Assembly: GCF_008764295.1 (NCBI RefSeq)
Contig: NZ_VTQX01000011.1
Location: forward strand, 1-64,000
Direction: 5' to 3'
Length of the DNA: 64,000 nucleotides
DNA from: Bacillus methanolicus
Lineage (GTDB): Bacteria; Bacillota; Bacilli; Bacillales; Cytobacillaceae
Both the position numbers and the translations under genes were made by a program. Positions 17,909 through 25,961 of this stretch are shown one piece after another. How positions within the stretch are numbered: the stretch's first letter is position 1; the number at the start of each line of letters is the position of its first letter. Under the pieces are notes generated by a model. The model was not told the origin of the DNA and searched no databases. It saw nothing but the letters and a program-made list of their open reading frames with translations.

Positions 17909-18698
17909 GGAAATTTGTTATTCCGATTTACCGTTAATTACAAACGACATAATTAAAAATGTGGAGGGATTAATTGAGAATGGTGCAGATAAGATCGAGC
18001 TGTTAATGGATGGAGAGAAATGGGATGACATGGAGACTCTCTTTTTAGAGCTAGCACCACAATTAAAGGCATTGCCAGTTGGTTATACGATTCATCCCCC
18101 TGCTTGGGATATTAATCTAACAAGTGAAAATCAGGCCGTTCGAGAAGCTTCATTTTTAGAATATAAAAAGGCGATTGAGTTCGCCGGTATGATCGAAGCG
18201 GACCATGTTGTGATCCATCCAGGTTTTTGTTTTTCGCCAGTATTCAATAAAAAGAAAGCACAAGCTCGAGCAGCGGAATATATTCGAAGCCTTTGTCAAA
18301 TTGCTAAGCCTTTAAATGTGAAGATTGTCGTCGAAAATGTTGGTTATAACGGCAGCTCGCTATTTACTCAAGAAGAGTTTACGAGATTTTTAGATTCAAT
18401 CGATGAAACGGCCGGATATTTAATCGATATTGGTCATGCCCACTTAAATCAATGGGACATACCAAAGTTGATCAGAGATATAAAAGATAGATTACTTGCT
18501 ATTCACATTCATGATAATCATGGCACAGGCGATGATCATCTGCCTATTGGAAAAGGGACGATTCAATGGAAAGAAGTCTTCTCTGCAATGCGAGAGGTAA
18601 CGAATGATTGCCAATTAATTTTAGAGTATGCCCCGATGACATCATTAGATAAATTACGCATGGGAAAAGAAATTTTACAAAAAGAGGTTTTGCTTTAA
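17901..18698 (+). CDS. TIM-barrel sugar-phosphate isomerase/epimerase-like enzyme
   Basis: A 265-residue protein of the xylose-isomerase-like (AP endonuclease 2) fold. Likely metal ligands can be seen in VVIHPGFCFSP, IVVENVGYNG, YLIDIGHAHL, HIHDNHGTGDDHLPIGKGTI and LILEYAP. The exact reaction is unknown. It overlaps the ATPase gene and precedes a HAD phosphatase, so it probably acts on the imported compound or a product of it. Confidence 0.72.
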   Translation: MNKEICYSDLPLITNDIIKNVEGLIENGADKIELLMDGEKWDDMETLFLELAPQLKALPVGYTIHPPAWDINLTSENQAVREASFLEYKKAIEFAGMIEADHVVIHPGFCFSPVFNKKKAQARAAEYIRSLCQIAKPLNVKIVVENVGYNGSSLFTQEEFTRFLDSIDETAGYLIDIGHAHLNQWDIPKLIRDIKDRLLAIHIHDNHGTGDDHLPIGKGTIQWKEVFSAMREVTNDCQLILEYAPMTSLDKLRMGKEILQKEVLL

Positions 18699-18716
18699 TA
18701 AAGGTGGAGTAGCAGG

Positions 18717-19502
18717 TTGATTAACATTGATGAATTTGACGCATTTTGCTTTGATTTAGATGGGACGATCTATCTTGGTGAAGAACTTCTTCCCGGGGTA
18801 GAGAACGTAATTTCTCAATTAAGAAAAGCGAATAAAAAAATAATGTTTATTACGAATTCACCAACACTGACAAGAGCAGAGTGTTGTAGGCGATTAAAAA
18901 AAATGGGGGTGGCTGCCGAGCTTGAAGAGGTGATCACGGCGACCTTTTTATCAGCGGTTTATTTTACAGAGCAGGATCCTGATGCACTTGTTTACATAGT
19001 TGGCGAAAAAGCCATAGAAGAGGAGTTTAAGCTGTTCAAATTGAAAACGACGAACAATCCGCTTGAAGCCACACATGTTTTAGTAGGGCTCGATCGCTCC
19101 TTTTCCTATCAAAAGCTTAACTTAGCGATGAATGCATTGAGAAATGGAGCGAAACTTGTTTTGACCAATCCTGATCCGGCATGTCCAGTTCCAGGAGGCT
19201 TTATTTCAGATACAATGGCCATTGCCAGTGCGATAAAGGTGGCTTCTGGGAAGTCGAATGAGCAAATTGTGGGCAAACCGTCCTCATTTTATGCAGAAAA
19301 GGTGCTTGAAAAATTGCAGATCAATACGAATCGTTGCCTAATTATCGGTGACCGCCTTGAAACAGATATTCTGCTTGGAAAAGAGAATGATATCCGAACC
19401 TGTTTAGTTTTAACAGGTACCTCCACATTGGCAGATATAAAGAAGGAACAAATTTATCCTGATTATATAGTAGAAAATCTCCAATTTTTTTTAAAAGAAT
19501 AG
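18717..19502 (+). CDS. HAD-IIA phosphatase (NagD/AraL/YutF-like)
   Basis: A 261-residue HAD phosphatase with motif I FDLDGT (nucleophile Asp13, acid Asp15), motif II MFITNSP, the C2-type cap, and motif III/IV CLIIGDRLETDILLGKENDIRTCLVLTG. Family members dephosphorylate small sugar or polyol phosphates. TTG start at 18717 with AAGGTGGAG 7 nt upstream. As last gene of the ugp-like operon it may release free polyol from glycerol-phosphate type substrates (inference). Confidence 0.85.
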   Translation: MINIDEFDAFCFDLDGTIYLGEELLPGVENVISQLRKANKKIMFITNSPTLTRAECCRRLKKMGVAAELEEVITATFLSAVYFTEQDPDALVYIVGEKAIEEEFKLFKLKTTNNPLEATHVLVGLDRSFSYQKLNLAMNALRNGAKLVLTNPDPACPVPGGFISDTMAIASAIKVASGKSNEQIVGKPSSFYAEKVLEKLQINTNRCLIIGDRLETDILLGKENDIRTCLVLTGTSTLADIKKEQIYPDYIVENLQFFLKE

Positions 19503-19519
19503 ATCTGTTCGTATTAAAC

Positions 19520-19546
19520 AAGCGCAATTCCGAGTGAATTGCGCTT
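19520..19546 (+). terminator. Hairpin ending the ugp-like operon
   Basis: Perfect 11-bp stem AAGCGCAATTC/GAATTGCGCTT (19520-19530 and 19536-19546) with a 5-nt loop. The T-tract (CTTTTT) is displaced by about 8 nt. It lies between convergent genes. Confidence 0.65.
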
Positions 19547-19578
19547 CACTATGCTTTTTAATAAAGTGTACTGCTTGT

Positions 19579-19818
19579 TTAGTTTTCCAATTCTTCAAAG
19601 TCACCAGGAACTTCAACTAATGTGATGATATCTCGAATATCTTCTATGGAAAGTGTATTCGCAATTTTTTCAATATGTTCAAATTGAATCCGTTCACGTT
19701 TCCCGTTAGCGAGCTCACTCAAGGCTGCTCTGCGAATCCCCGTGCGAATATGTAGTTCGCTGATGGACATATTGTATTTATGGAGCAAATCATTAACGCG
19801 GACGACTACTTTCTTCAC
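19579..19818 (-). CDS. Small XRE-family repressor
   Basis: A 79-residue protein that is almost entirely a Cro/CI-type HTH (VNDLLHKYNMSISELHIRTGIRRAALSELANGKRERIQFEHIEKIANTL), with a short acidic tail. GTG 19818 is chosen because GGGTGG lies 6 nt upstream. It is divergent from the Sda-like gene at 20000, and the space between them holds repeated GTAC-type palindromes, so it probably represses both itself and that gene. Confidence 0.8.
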   Translation of the reverse strand: MKKVVVRVNDLLHKYNMSISELHIRTGIRRAALSELANGKRERIQFEHIEKIANTLSIEDIRDIITLVEVPGDFEELEN

Positions 19819-19852
19819 TATTTTCCACCCTTCCACTCATTTCATTCATAAG

Positions 19853-19912
19853 TTGACTGTACACTTAAGCGTACAATATAATAAAGGTACATCATGTACG
19901 CATAAGCGTACA
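19853..19912. promoter_or_regulatory. Operator cluster and promoter of the Sda-like gene
   Basis: Rightward promoter TTGACT (19853-19858), 18-bp spacer, TATAAT (19877-19882). Two related 18-bp dyads, TGTACACTTAAGCGTACA (19858-19875) and TGTACGCATAAGCGTACA (19895-19912), lie in the spacer and just after the -10. A third, GTACATCATGTAC (19887-19899), overlaps the second. The dyad centres are 37 bp apart. A repressor bound here would block transcription toward the Sda-like gene. The divergent XRE protein is the obvious candidate. Confidence 0.75.
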
Positions 19913-19999
19913 TATAGTTTATTAAACTTGATGAATTTATTCTTTCTTCCACATCCGCCGGATTATTATGTTGTAAAAATAATAGATTAGGAGGGGAAT

Positions 20000-20146
20000 A
20001 TGTTTACAGAGTTAAAGAATGAGGACATTATGCAAACATATCAGCATGCAGTAAAGCTAAAGCTCGATCAAGAATTTATAGAAATTTTAAGAAAAGAAAT
20101 GGTTCAAAGAGGCATTATGATTGAGGAAAATTTGAATAAGAAATAA
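20000..20146 (+). CDS. sda: Sda-like checkpoint peptide
   Basis: A 48-residue reading frame, missed by length cut-offs, with an excellent site (AGGAGGGG) 5 nt before the ATG. The pattern LKNEDIMQTYQHAVKLKLDQ followed by EFIEILRKEM aligns along its length with B. subtilis Sda ([30 protein letters not shown]), the helical hairpin that inhibits sporulation kinases such as KinA. It is followed by a terminator. SinI-like anti-repressors share the LDQE(W/F) segment, so that is the alternative. No DnaA box is visible in the promoter; control by the divergent XRE protein seems likelier here. Confidence 0.72.
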   Translation: MFTELKNEDIMQTYQHAVKLKLDQEFIEILRKEMVQRGIMIEENLNKK

Positions 20147-20204
20147 AGTCAATATTTGAGCTGTGCGCTCGTTAATTAAGAAAAAACTTTATTTGAAAAT
20201 TTGT

Positions 20205-20232
20205 CCACCGCTAAGGCGGTGGTCTCTTTTTT
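20205..20232 (+). terminator. Terminator after Sda-like gene
   Basis: CCACCGC (20205-20211) and GCGGTGG (20216-20222) form a stem with a TAAG loop, followed by TCTCTTTTTT. It is a standard intrinsic terminator. Confidence 0.85.
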
Positions 20233-20600
20233 CCTCAGTGATGGAACCGATAGTTCACTGGATTGAAGAGAACATGATGCGGCTAATGAGAGAAACACCG
20301 AAAGATTGCCGAACCGGTTTATTTGGTTTCAGATGGAACGGCGGGGGGTGAACGAGCTCTCTAGGAAGTGTTTGTGAAGAGAGTGGATTTAGAGGAAGTG
20401 TCCTCATTGAACCGGGATGAGCAGAGAGTACGAAGAGAAAGTACGAAACGAGGTTCTTTTGGACTGGAACGAGCAGGAAAAACGAGAGAAATGTCCGAAT
20501 AGAACGGCTATTAGACTGAAATCAAATCCGGTCATGGAAATGGAAAATTTGCCTGAAAGGGAGGAGCTGAACGTGAAGGACAGCTCCTTTGAGTTGTAGC
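20233..20600. repeat. Purine-rich intergenic region with degenerate 52-bp-type units
   Basis: This 370-bp stretch is rich in GAACGAG/GAGAGAA. AGTACGAAACGAGG...TTTTGGACTGGAACGAGC (from 20440) and TGTCCGAATAGAACGGCTATTAGACTGAA (from 20492) are 52 bp apart and align with the unit of the tandem array at 36.9-37.5 kb. Earlier, weaker relatives may occur from 20240. A hairpin AGGAGCTG/CAGCTCCT (20562-20569, 20581-20588) closes the region. Short open frames here lack credible signals, so I do not call a gene. Confidence 0.5.
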
Positions 20601-20687
20601 TGTGCAGGAATCAACAATGGCTCCGCAGGCATTTTGCTTTTTTGGTCTCGCTGCGTTTGTCGAATCTATAAAAATGAGCAGCAGTTG

Positions 20688-21302
20688 TTAATGAAAAACG
20701 TTCTTTCTTATAACAAGCTCTGCGGCGATAAGATTAAGGAGCCAACATAGCCATACGGCTAAAGTATATGAAGTTCCATAAGGAATGTGGATGACATGAT
20801 GTGCAATTGCGACCACTATATAGATCGTCATATTGGCAAATGAAAGAAAGAAGCTTCGCAGCATCCATTGTCGATGAAGGGTGACTTTTCTGCCTTTAAT
20901 ATACCAATAGCCTAAGACAGTTGTACCGAGCCATAATATATTCAAGATAAGAAACCCTAGGATGCTTAGCCATCCACCGGTTGCAAAAAATGAAACGTAG
21001 ACGCCTGGAATGAAGTTAAGGATGATAGAAATGACGTAAAGCCGACCATTCCAACGGTGGAAGGACAACGACTTTATCCTTATTTTTTTGAGAACTCCCA
21101 ATGGTCCTGTAAGAAGAGAAAGCACTGCCAGGAGAATATGGATTCGTATCATGAATGTCCATAAGTCTCGGTTTGTTAATATTTCCTCTTTTCTAGATAT
21201 AAACGTCTCGAAATTTGGATCAACGATAAAGTTCTTCGATAAAGTATGGAAAATCCATAAGATCGGGATGATAACGACGGCAATTTTAATAGTTTTTTTC
21301 AT
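20688..21302 (-). CDS. DUF2306 membrane protein
   Basis: A 204-residue membrane protein with about six helices. HRWNGRLYV and HRQWMLRSF carry the conserved histidine/arginine pairs of the DUF2306 family, which resemble haem- or ubiquinol-binding four-helix membrane proteins. GGAGGAATCG precedes the ATG. Last gene of a three-gene leftward operon after a DJ-1 family gene. Function unknown. Confidence 0.75.
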   Translation of the reverse strand: MKKTIKIAVVIIPILWIFHTLSKNFIVDPNFETFISRKEEILTNRDLWTFMIRIHILLAVLSLLTGPLGVLKKIRIKSLSFHRWNGRLYVISIILNFIPGVYVSFFATGGWLSILGFLILNILWLGTTVLGYWYIKGRKVTLHRQWMLRSFFLSFANMTIYIVVAIAHHVIHIPYGTSYTLAVWLCWLLNLIAAELVIRKNVFH

Positions 21303-21323
21303 AAACGATTCCTCCGATGGGCT

Positions 21324-21758
21324 TTACGCAAATAAACCTCGATTTGTCATAATGAAGCTTGCTGCTATGATGAATAAAAAGAGACACCACCCATACCATT
21401 TCAGCTTTGTGCGATTATTTATTAAATTTACCTCAGGCTGTTCTGATGAAAGTATTTTTTTCAAAAGAGTGTTGATCATACCAATCATGGCGCCAATGAG
21501 GACAAGTAGCAATGTGGCAATGACGACCCATTCAATGGAAGGATAGGTTGAATAGCCCATAGTCATCCATCCTCCGGTAATGAGGAGGAGGATTAAGGCA
21601 TAATGGCCACCGCGGGTAAAGGTTAAAAAAGTCGTAATGATAGTTTTTAATTCATGGCCCGCCTGGGAGAAGAGACGCTTCATAATAAAAGGAAAAGCAA
21701 GAAATACACCTAAAAATAATGCGCTTATTACATGAAAGAATACTAGAATTGAATACAT
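21324..21758 (-). CDS. Four-helix membrane protein
   Basis: A 144-residue protein with four predicted helices. The start (ILVFFHVISALFLGVFL) and GGHYALILLLITGG, with histidines within helices, look like small CopD/DUF2269-type membrane proteins. AAAGGTGG precedes the ATG. It sits between the DJ-1 and DUF2306 genes in the same operon. No firm function. Confidence 0.65.
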   Translation of the reverse strand: MYSILVFFHVISALFLGVFLAFPFIMKRLFSQAGHELKTIITTFLTFTRGGHYALILLLITGGWMTMGYSTYPSIEWVVIATLLLVLIGAMIGMINTLLKKILSSEQPEVNLINNRTKLKWYGWCLFLFIIAASFIMTNRGLFA

Positions 21759-21771
21759 GAAATGACCACCT

Positions 21772-22776
21772 TTATGAAATTCTCGTTCCGATTAATTTCG
21801 ATGAAGGAAGCATACCTGCTTTCGCCTCACCAGATATAATATCACCCTCAACGGAGACTGCGAACTTTAGTGTAAGGCGCATCGGCTTGGACACTTTCAT
21901 GGCCCATTTTAGTATATTTCCTTCTATGGAAACGTCGTCCAAGGGAACGATGTCTTCCCCGTGTTGGCCCGTACCGGACAGTTTACCATCCCTATTTTTT
22001 ATATCGAATAGGACCGTTAGCTTGCCAATAGGCGTCGTAATCGTGGCATTCCATTTTCCCACAAAATCGATGCTATCTTTTATGGAAGTGAGATTGTGGG
22101 GACTGGCTGCTTCTATCACATGTTCATCATGAACTTCTTGAGGGGTGATTCCATCATTTTTCCAAACGATTCCTCTGCGTTCATATTCGAATAATTGCTC
22201 GACTGCATGTGCGATGCGAGGTCCCCATTGGCGCTCAACTAAATAGAGAGCAAGATCGAGTCCAGAGGTCACGCCGCCGCTTGTAACCAGATCTCCGTCG
22301 TCTACAACCCGTGCGTTGACAACGATGGCATTGGTGGCCTTTAAAAGTTCCATTCCTAGATGATGTGTAACCGCATGGCGGCCTTCTATTAAATCGGCCA
22401 TGGCTAAAATAAGAGAGCCGCCACAAACAGTAGAAAGAAGGATTTCCGTGCTGTCCATTGCTTTTTTGAGCATGCTTCCTAACGCGGTTTCGGCTGCTTC
22501 TTTTAATTTTATGGGGATGGCGTCAGGGCCATGACCATGAATAGAACCAGAGGCTCCTGGGACGATAATAATACCTCGATCATGTATATTCAGTTTATCA
22601 ACGGCTTGAAGCTGTACATCATTAACACCGCTTGTGACCAGTCTTTTTCCTTCCGCTGATACGAGCTTGACTACGATATCTTCACTGCTGTACATGGCAG
22701 CGGCAGTGAATACTTCAAAAGGAGCAACAGCATCGAGTAAATCAAAACCATCAAATAAGACAATTTGCACGTTCAT
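21772..22776 (-). CDS. DJ-1/PfpI family protein with C-terminal beta domain
   Basis: Residues 1-190 form a DJ-1/PfpI domain with nucleophile cysteine in STVCGGSLILAMADLIEGR and the THH segment, as in isonitrile hydratase and AraC-type amidase-like domains. Residues about 230-334 form an added domain (FVGKWNATITTPIGKLTVLF...GTGQHGEDIVPLDD) resembling a small beta-barrel. The fusion is longer than a usual DJ-1 protein (about 190-230 aa). Start ATG 22776 has GGAGG 7 nt upstream. Substrate unknown. Confidence 0.75.
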   Translation of the reverse strand: MNVQIVLFDGFDLLDAVAPFEVFTAAAMYSSEDIVVKLVSAEGKRLVTSGVNDVQLQAVDKLNIHDRGIIIVPGASGSIHGHGPDAIPIKLKEAAETALGSMLKKAMDSTEILLSTVCGGSLILAMADLIEGRHAVTHHLGMELLKATNAIVVNARVVDDGDLVTSGGVTSGLDLALYLVERQWGPRIAHAVEQLFEYERRGIVWKNDGITPQEVHDEHVIEAASPHNLTSIKDSIDFVGKWNATITTPIGKLTVLFDIKNRDGKLSGTGQHGEDIVPLDDVSIEGNILKWAMKVSKPMRLTLKFAVSVEGDIISGEAKAGMLPSSKLIGTRIS

Positions 22777-22830
22777 AATCTTTACCTCCATTTTTTGTTA
22801 GGCTGTTATAAATTAGCATAGCGATAAGAT

Positions 22831-22872
22831 GTCACAAATAAATGGACAAAAGAGTCACAAAACGATCACAAC
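22831..22872. promoter_or_regulatory. Direct repeats upstream of response regulator
   Basis: TCACAA occurs at 22832, 22855 and 22866, with spacings of 23 and 11 bp, the phasing typical of direct-repeat sites for OmpR-family regulators. The site lies between the divergent DJ-1 operon and the response-regulator gene. It could control either; the assignment is inference. Confidence 0.4.
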
Positions 22873-22952
22873 ATATCGGCCGTACTTGTTCTGTAGGGGT
22901 AAAATGGTAAACTAAAGGTGAATTTCAGTTGTAGTGAAAGCAAGGTGGAAGC

Positions 22953-23633
22953 GTGGAGGCCAAACAAACTATTTTAGTAGTGGATGATGATAAAAGCATT
23001 GTGGAACTTTTGAGAGACTTTTTGGAAAATGAGGGATTCTCTGTAAAAACTGCTCATGATGGCGATCGAGCATTAGTTGTTTTAGAGGAAAATATCGTTC
23101 ACGCACTTATCCTTGATATTATGATGCCGGGACAAAATGGGTTTGAACTTTGTAGACAAATTCGTGCAGAAAGTGATATTCCCATTCTTTTTTTGAGTGC
23201 TCGCAGCGATGATGTGGATAAAATCCGCGGATTAGCGCTTGGAGGAGATGATTACATTGTTAAAACAGCTTCACCCGGAGAAATTGTCGCGAGAGTGAAG
23301 GCTGTATTGAGGCGTTCCCATTCTCAGTCTAAAAGAAAAATTATCGATCATGATCGGCTCACATTGGATTTATCGACAAGAGAAGTATGGCTAGATGGAC
23401 AGTCTGTTTCTTTAACGCCAAAAGAGTACGATTTGCTGCGATTATTTGCCGAACGTCCTAAGCATGTTTTTACTTATGAGCAATTATTAGAGCGATTTTG
23501 GGAGGGAATTGGCGATAAACACACCGTCCGCGTCCAGCTTAGTCGTCTTCGTGAAAAAATTGAGCCTAATCCGAATGAGCCACAATTTATAATGAATGTT
23601 TGGGGAATAGGCTACCGTTTTAAAGGGGAATAA
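22953..23633 (+). CDS. OmpR-family response regulator
   Basis: Receiver domain (1-120) with acidic pocket VVDDDK, phospho-acceptor Asp55 in LILDIMMPGQNG and the conserved Lys in DDYIVKTASPGE; then an OmpR/PhoB winged helix (about 130-226). GTG start with AAGGTGGAAGC just upstream. It ends 1 nt before the sensor kinase and forms a two-component system with it. Target unknown; TCACAA repeats upstream are candidate sites. Confidence 0.92.
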   Translation: MEAKQTILVVDDDKSIVELLRDFLENEGFSVKTAHDGDRALVVLEENIVHALILDIMMPGQNGFELCRQIRAESDIPILFLSARSDDVDKIRGLALGGDDYIVKTASPGEIVARVKAVLRRSHSQSKRKIIDHDRLTLDLSTREVWLDGQSVSLTPKEYDLLRLFAERPKHVFTYEQLLERFWEGIGDKHTVRVQLSRLREKIEPNPNEPQFIMNVWGIGYRFKGE

Positions 23634-23634
23634 A

Positions 23635-24951
23635 ATGAAAAAAATTCGTATTCGAAAATTTACAGTGCTTTGCTTCGCACTCATCCTCACTCTTCCGTGG
23701 CTGTTTTACGTCGCTGCTCATTTTCTCGTAACGAGTACACTTACTTTCAGATTCGACGATGCTCAGCTGGAGCAAATCGAAGCAGCCGTGGACATGATTG
23801 AAGAAAATGTAGATATGTGGACAGTGCCCTCATGGCAGGAGCAATTAAGTGAGCAGGTGGAGGCATCCCAATTGGACGTTTCTATATGGTCGGGGTCAGG
23901 TCAATTAGTTTTTCATACAGGAACGGAACGAGAACGAGCTTTTTTAAGAACAGAACAATTTTCTATCCTTGAGGAAGGGAAAGTTCTAGGCCGGGTTGCG
24001 ATTTCCCAAACGGATTCAAGAACCGTGCAGATCATCGCAGCTTTTGTCGGTTTACTTACTGCTTTTATGCTTGTTGGCGTTCTTCTGCGAAAATATATTC
24101 TTAAACCGTTAGAAAGTATGAGCAAAGGTGCACGGAAAATTGCGGAAGGTGATTTAGATGTGCAATTGCCAACGTCCCGAATTGCCGAAATTAGGGAGGT
24201 ACATGAAGGCTTTAATGTGATGGTAAGGGGGTTGAAGGATTCCTTTCAAAAGCAAATGGAGTTCGAGGATGAAAGGCGTTTTATGCTTGCAGCATTAGCC
24301 CATGATTTGCGGACCCCATTGTTTGCCTTGCGAGGTTATTTAGATGGCCTCGAGCGCGGAATTGCGGATACTACAGAAAAACGGGCGAAGTATCTAGCTG
24401 TTTGTAAGGAAAAATCAGCTCAGCTCGACCAGCTTGTGGAGGAGTTGTTTGCATTTTCAAAGTCTGAGTACCATGACGTAAAGCTGAATAAGAAAGAGTT
24501 TGATTTTAATCAGCTTTTGCAGAGAGCTATTAATAGTGTAGCTCTGCAGGCGCAAAACAAATCTATTTCATTTGACTTAGCTCATTTGGAAGAGACTTGC
24601 TTTGTGAAGGCAGACGCCCATCTGTTAGAACGTGCGCTGAACAATTTATTAGAAAATGCGGTGCGATATTCCCCCATGGATGGGAAAATCATTGTTACCT
24701 GCGAAAAAGATAACGCTAACTTGATTTTTACTATTCAAGATACAGGGGGAGGATTTACTTCGGACGATTTGGCACGCGCGTTTGAACCGTTTTATCGTGG
24801 TGAAGCATCAAGAAACCGTGCTACCGGAGGAACTGGGTTAGGGCTAGCTATTGCTAGACGAATTATGAGGCAGCATGACGGGGATTTAGTTGCAGCAAAT
24901 TGTGAGAGCGGCGGAGCGATAATAAGAGGTTGGCTTCCTCTTAATGATTAA
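23635..24951 (+). CDS. Sensor histidine kinase
   Basis: A 438-residue membrane kinase: helix at about 10-30, an extracytoplasmic sensor of about 95 residues rich in acidic residues, a second helix (about 125-150), HAMP linker, H-box LAALAHDLRTPLFALRGYLDG (phospho-His), N-box RALNNLLENAVRYS, and G boxes DTGGGF and GGTGLGLAIARRIM. It pairs with the response regulator directly upstream. Confidence 0.92.
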   Translation: MKKIRIRKFTVLCFALILTLPWLFYVAAHFLVTSTLTFRFDDAQLEQIEAAVDMIEENVDMWTVPSWQEQLSEQVEASQLDVSIWSGSGQLVFHTGTERERAFLRTEQFSILEEGKVLGRVAISQTDSRTVQIIAAFVGLLTAFMLVGVLLRKYILKPLESMSKGARKIAEGDLDVQLPTSRIAEIREVHEGFNVMVRGLKDSFQKQMEFEDERRFMLAALAHDLRTPLFALRGYLDGLERGIADTTEKRAKYLAVCKEKSAQLDQLVEELFAFSKSEYHDVKLNKKEFDFNQLLQRAINSVALQAQNKSISFDLAHLEETCFVKADAHLLERALNNLLENAVRYSPMDGKIIVTCEKDNANLIFTIQDTGGGFTSDDLARAFEPFYRGEASRNRATGGTGLGLAIARRIMRQHDGDLVAANCESGGAIIRGWLPLND

Positions 24952-24989
24952 AACTTTTCCCTTAACACTTGCTTGAATGTAAAAAGTGC

Positions 24990-25012
24990 AGCCCAATAAT
25001 AGGGCTTTTTTG
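24990..25012 (+). terminator. Terminator after two-component operon
   Basis: AGCCC/GGGCT stem (24990-24994 and 25002-25006) with a 7-nt loop followed by TTTTTT. The stem is short but correctly placed. Confidence 0.6.
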
Positions 25013-25057
25013 TTATAGTAATCATATGTGAAAAATTTTAATAACGGGGGAGAATTG

Positions 25058-25390
25058 ATGAGCCATTTACCAAATTGTCCAAAATGTAGTTCAGAGTACA
25101 CGTATGAGGATGGCGCTTTGCTCGTATGTCCAGAGTGCGCCCATGAATGGTCGTTAAACAGTGAAGTAGAAGAAGAGAAAATTTACAAGGATGCAAATGG
25201 CAACGTATTACGTGATGGGGACACGGTGACAGTGATAAAAGATTTAAAAATCAAAGGAAGTTCATCCGTTTTAAAACAAGGAACGAAAGTAAAAAATATT
25301 CGTTTAGTCGATGGAGATCATGATATTGATTGTAAGATTGATGGTTTTGGTGCAATGAAATTAAAAACTGAATTTGTGAAGAAGAACTAA
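25058..25390 (+). CDS. PhnA/YjdM-type zinc-ribbon protein
   Basis: A 110-residue protein with an N-terminal zinc ribbon ([21 protein letters not shown]) and the C-terminal PhnA domain ([28 protein letters not shown]). Widespread in bacteria; E. coli PhnA/YjdM is not itself a phosphonatase, and its role is unclear. ATG 25058 follows GGGGGAG. A hairpin AGGAGCATAGT/ACTGTGCTCCT lies after the gene at 25397-25420 but lacks a T-run. Confidence 0.85.
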   Translation: MSHLPNCPKCSSEYTYEDGALLVCPECAHEWSLNSEVEEEKIYKDANGNVLRDGDTVTVIKDLKIKGSSSVLKQGTKVKNIRLVDGDHDIDCKIDGFGAMKLKTEFVKKN

Positions 25391-25467
25391 TATAAGGAGC
25401 ATAGTGGCAACTGTGCTCCTACTAGAAATGCCCTTAAGGTTGCACTTGAAGAAGGAGCGAGACAACA

Positions 25468-25920
25468 GTGGAGTTACAGCAAGCTAGAACAAATGAATGG
25501 TATACAGCAATCCTCGTTTTATCGATTCTTATTCCTGTTCTTTACGTCATATATTTATTGATGATCTTACAAGAAAACGGACAGTCCATTGAAGGGTTAT
25601 TGAAATCACAGCCTATCTATGGTGTACTTATGTTGGTTGCTTTTATTAATCCGATATGGGGCCATTTCCTTAAGCATATTCCAAAGGGAGAGCGGGTTAA
25701 AGAAGGAAGAGGTGATCGCTTCCTTACGTATTTGCTAGTTTCCCAAATTGCCGTAGGGAATATTGTCATGCTTGTCCTTGCTTTATTAGCAAAAAGGAGG
25801 CTCCCGCGAGCTTCAGAGCCACAGCCATTAACAATCCTTGAGAAAATGGTCTCCTTGGCTTTACTCGCATTATCACTATTTGCAGGATATCTTTTATTAA
25901 GATTCATATTCTTTGTATAG
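25468..25920 (+). CDS. Hypothetical membrane protein
   Basis: A 150-residue protein with four predicted helices and a basic loop in the middle (LKHIPKGERVKEGRGDR). GTG start with AAGGAG about 11 nt upstream. I do not recognise the family. It is followed closely by the PTS IIA gene. Confidence 0.6.
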   Translation: MELQQARTNEWYTAILVLSILIPVLYVIYLLMILQENGQSIEGLLKSQPIYGVLMLVAFINPIWGHFLKHIPKGERVKEGRGDRFLTYLLVSQIAVGNIVMLVLALLAKRRLPRASEPQPLTILEKMVSLALLALSLFAGYLLLRFIFFV

Positions 25921-25961
25921 CAATCGTTTAGTAGCACTTATCAGAAAGGTGGTTCTATGCT

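Noticed and set aside
20417..20599. 60-codon frame in the purine-rich region
   Set aside because: It spans the degenerate 52-bp-type units, has no good start signals and a composition explained by purine richness.
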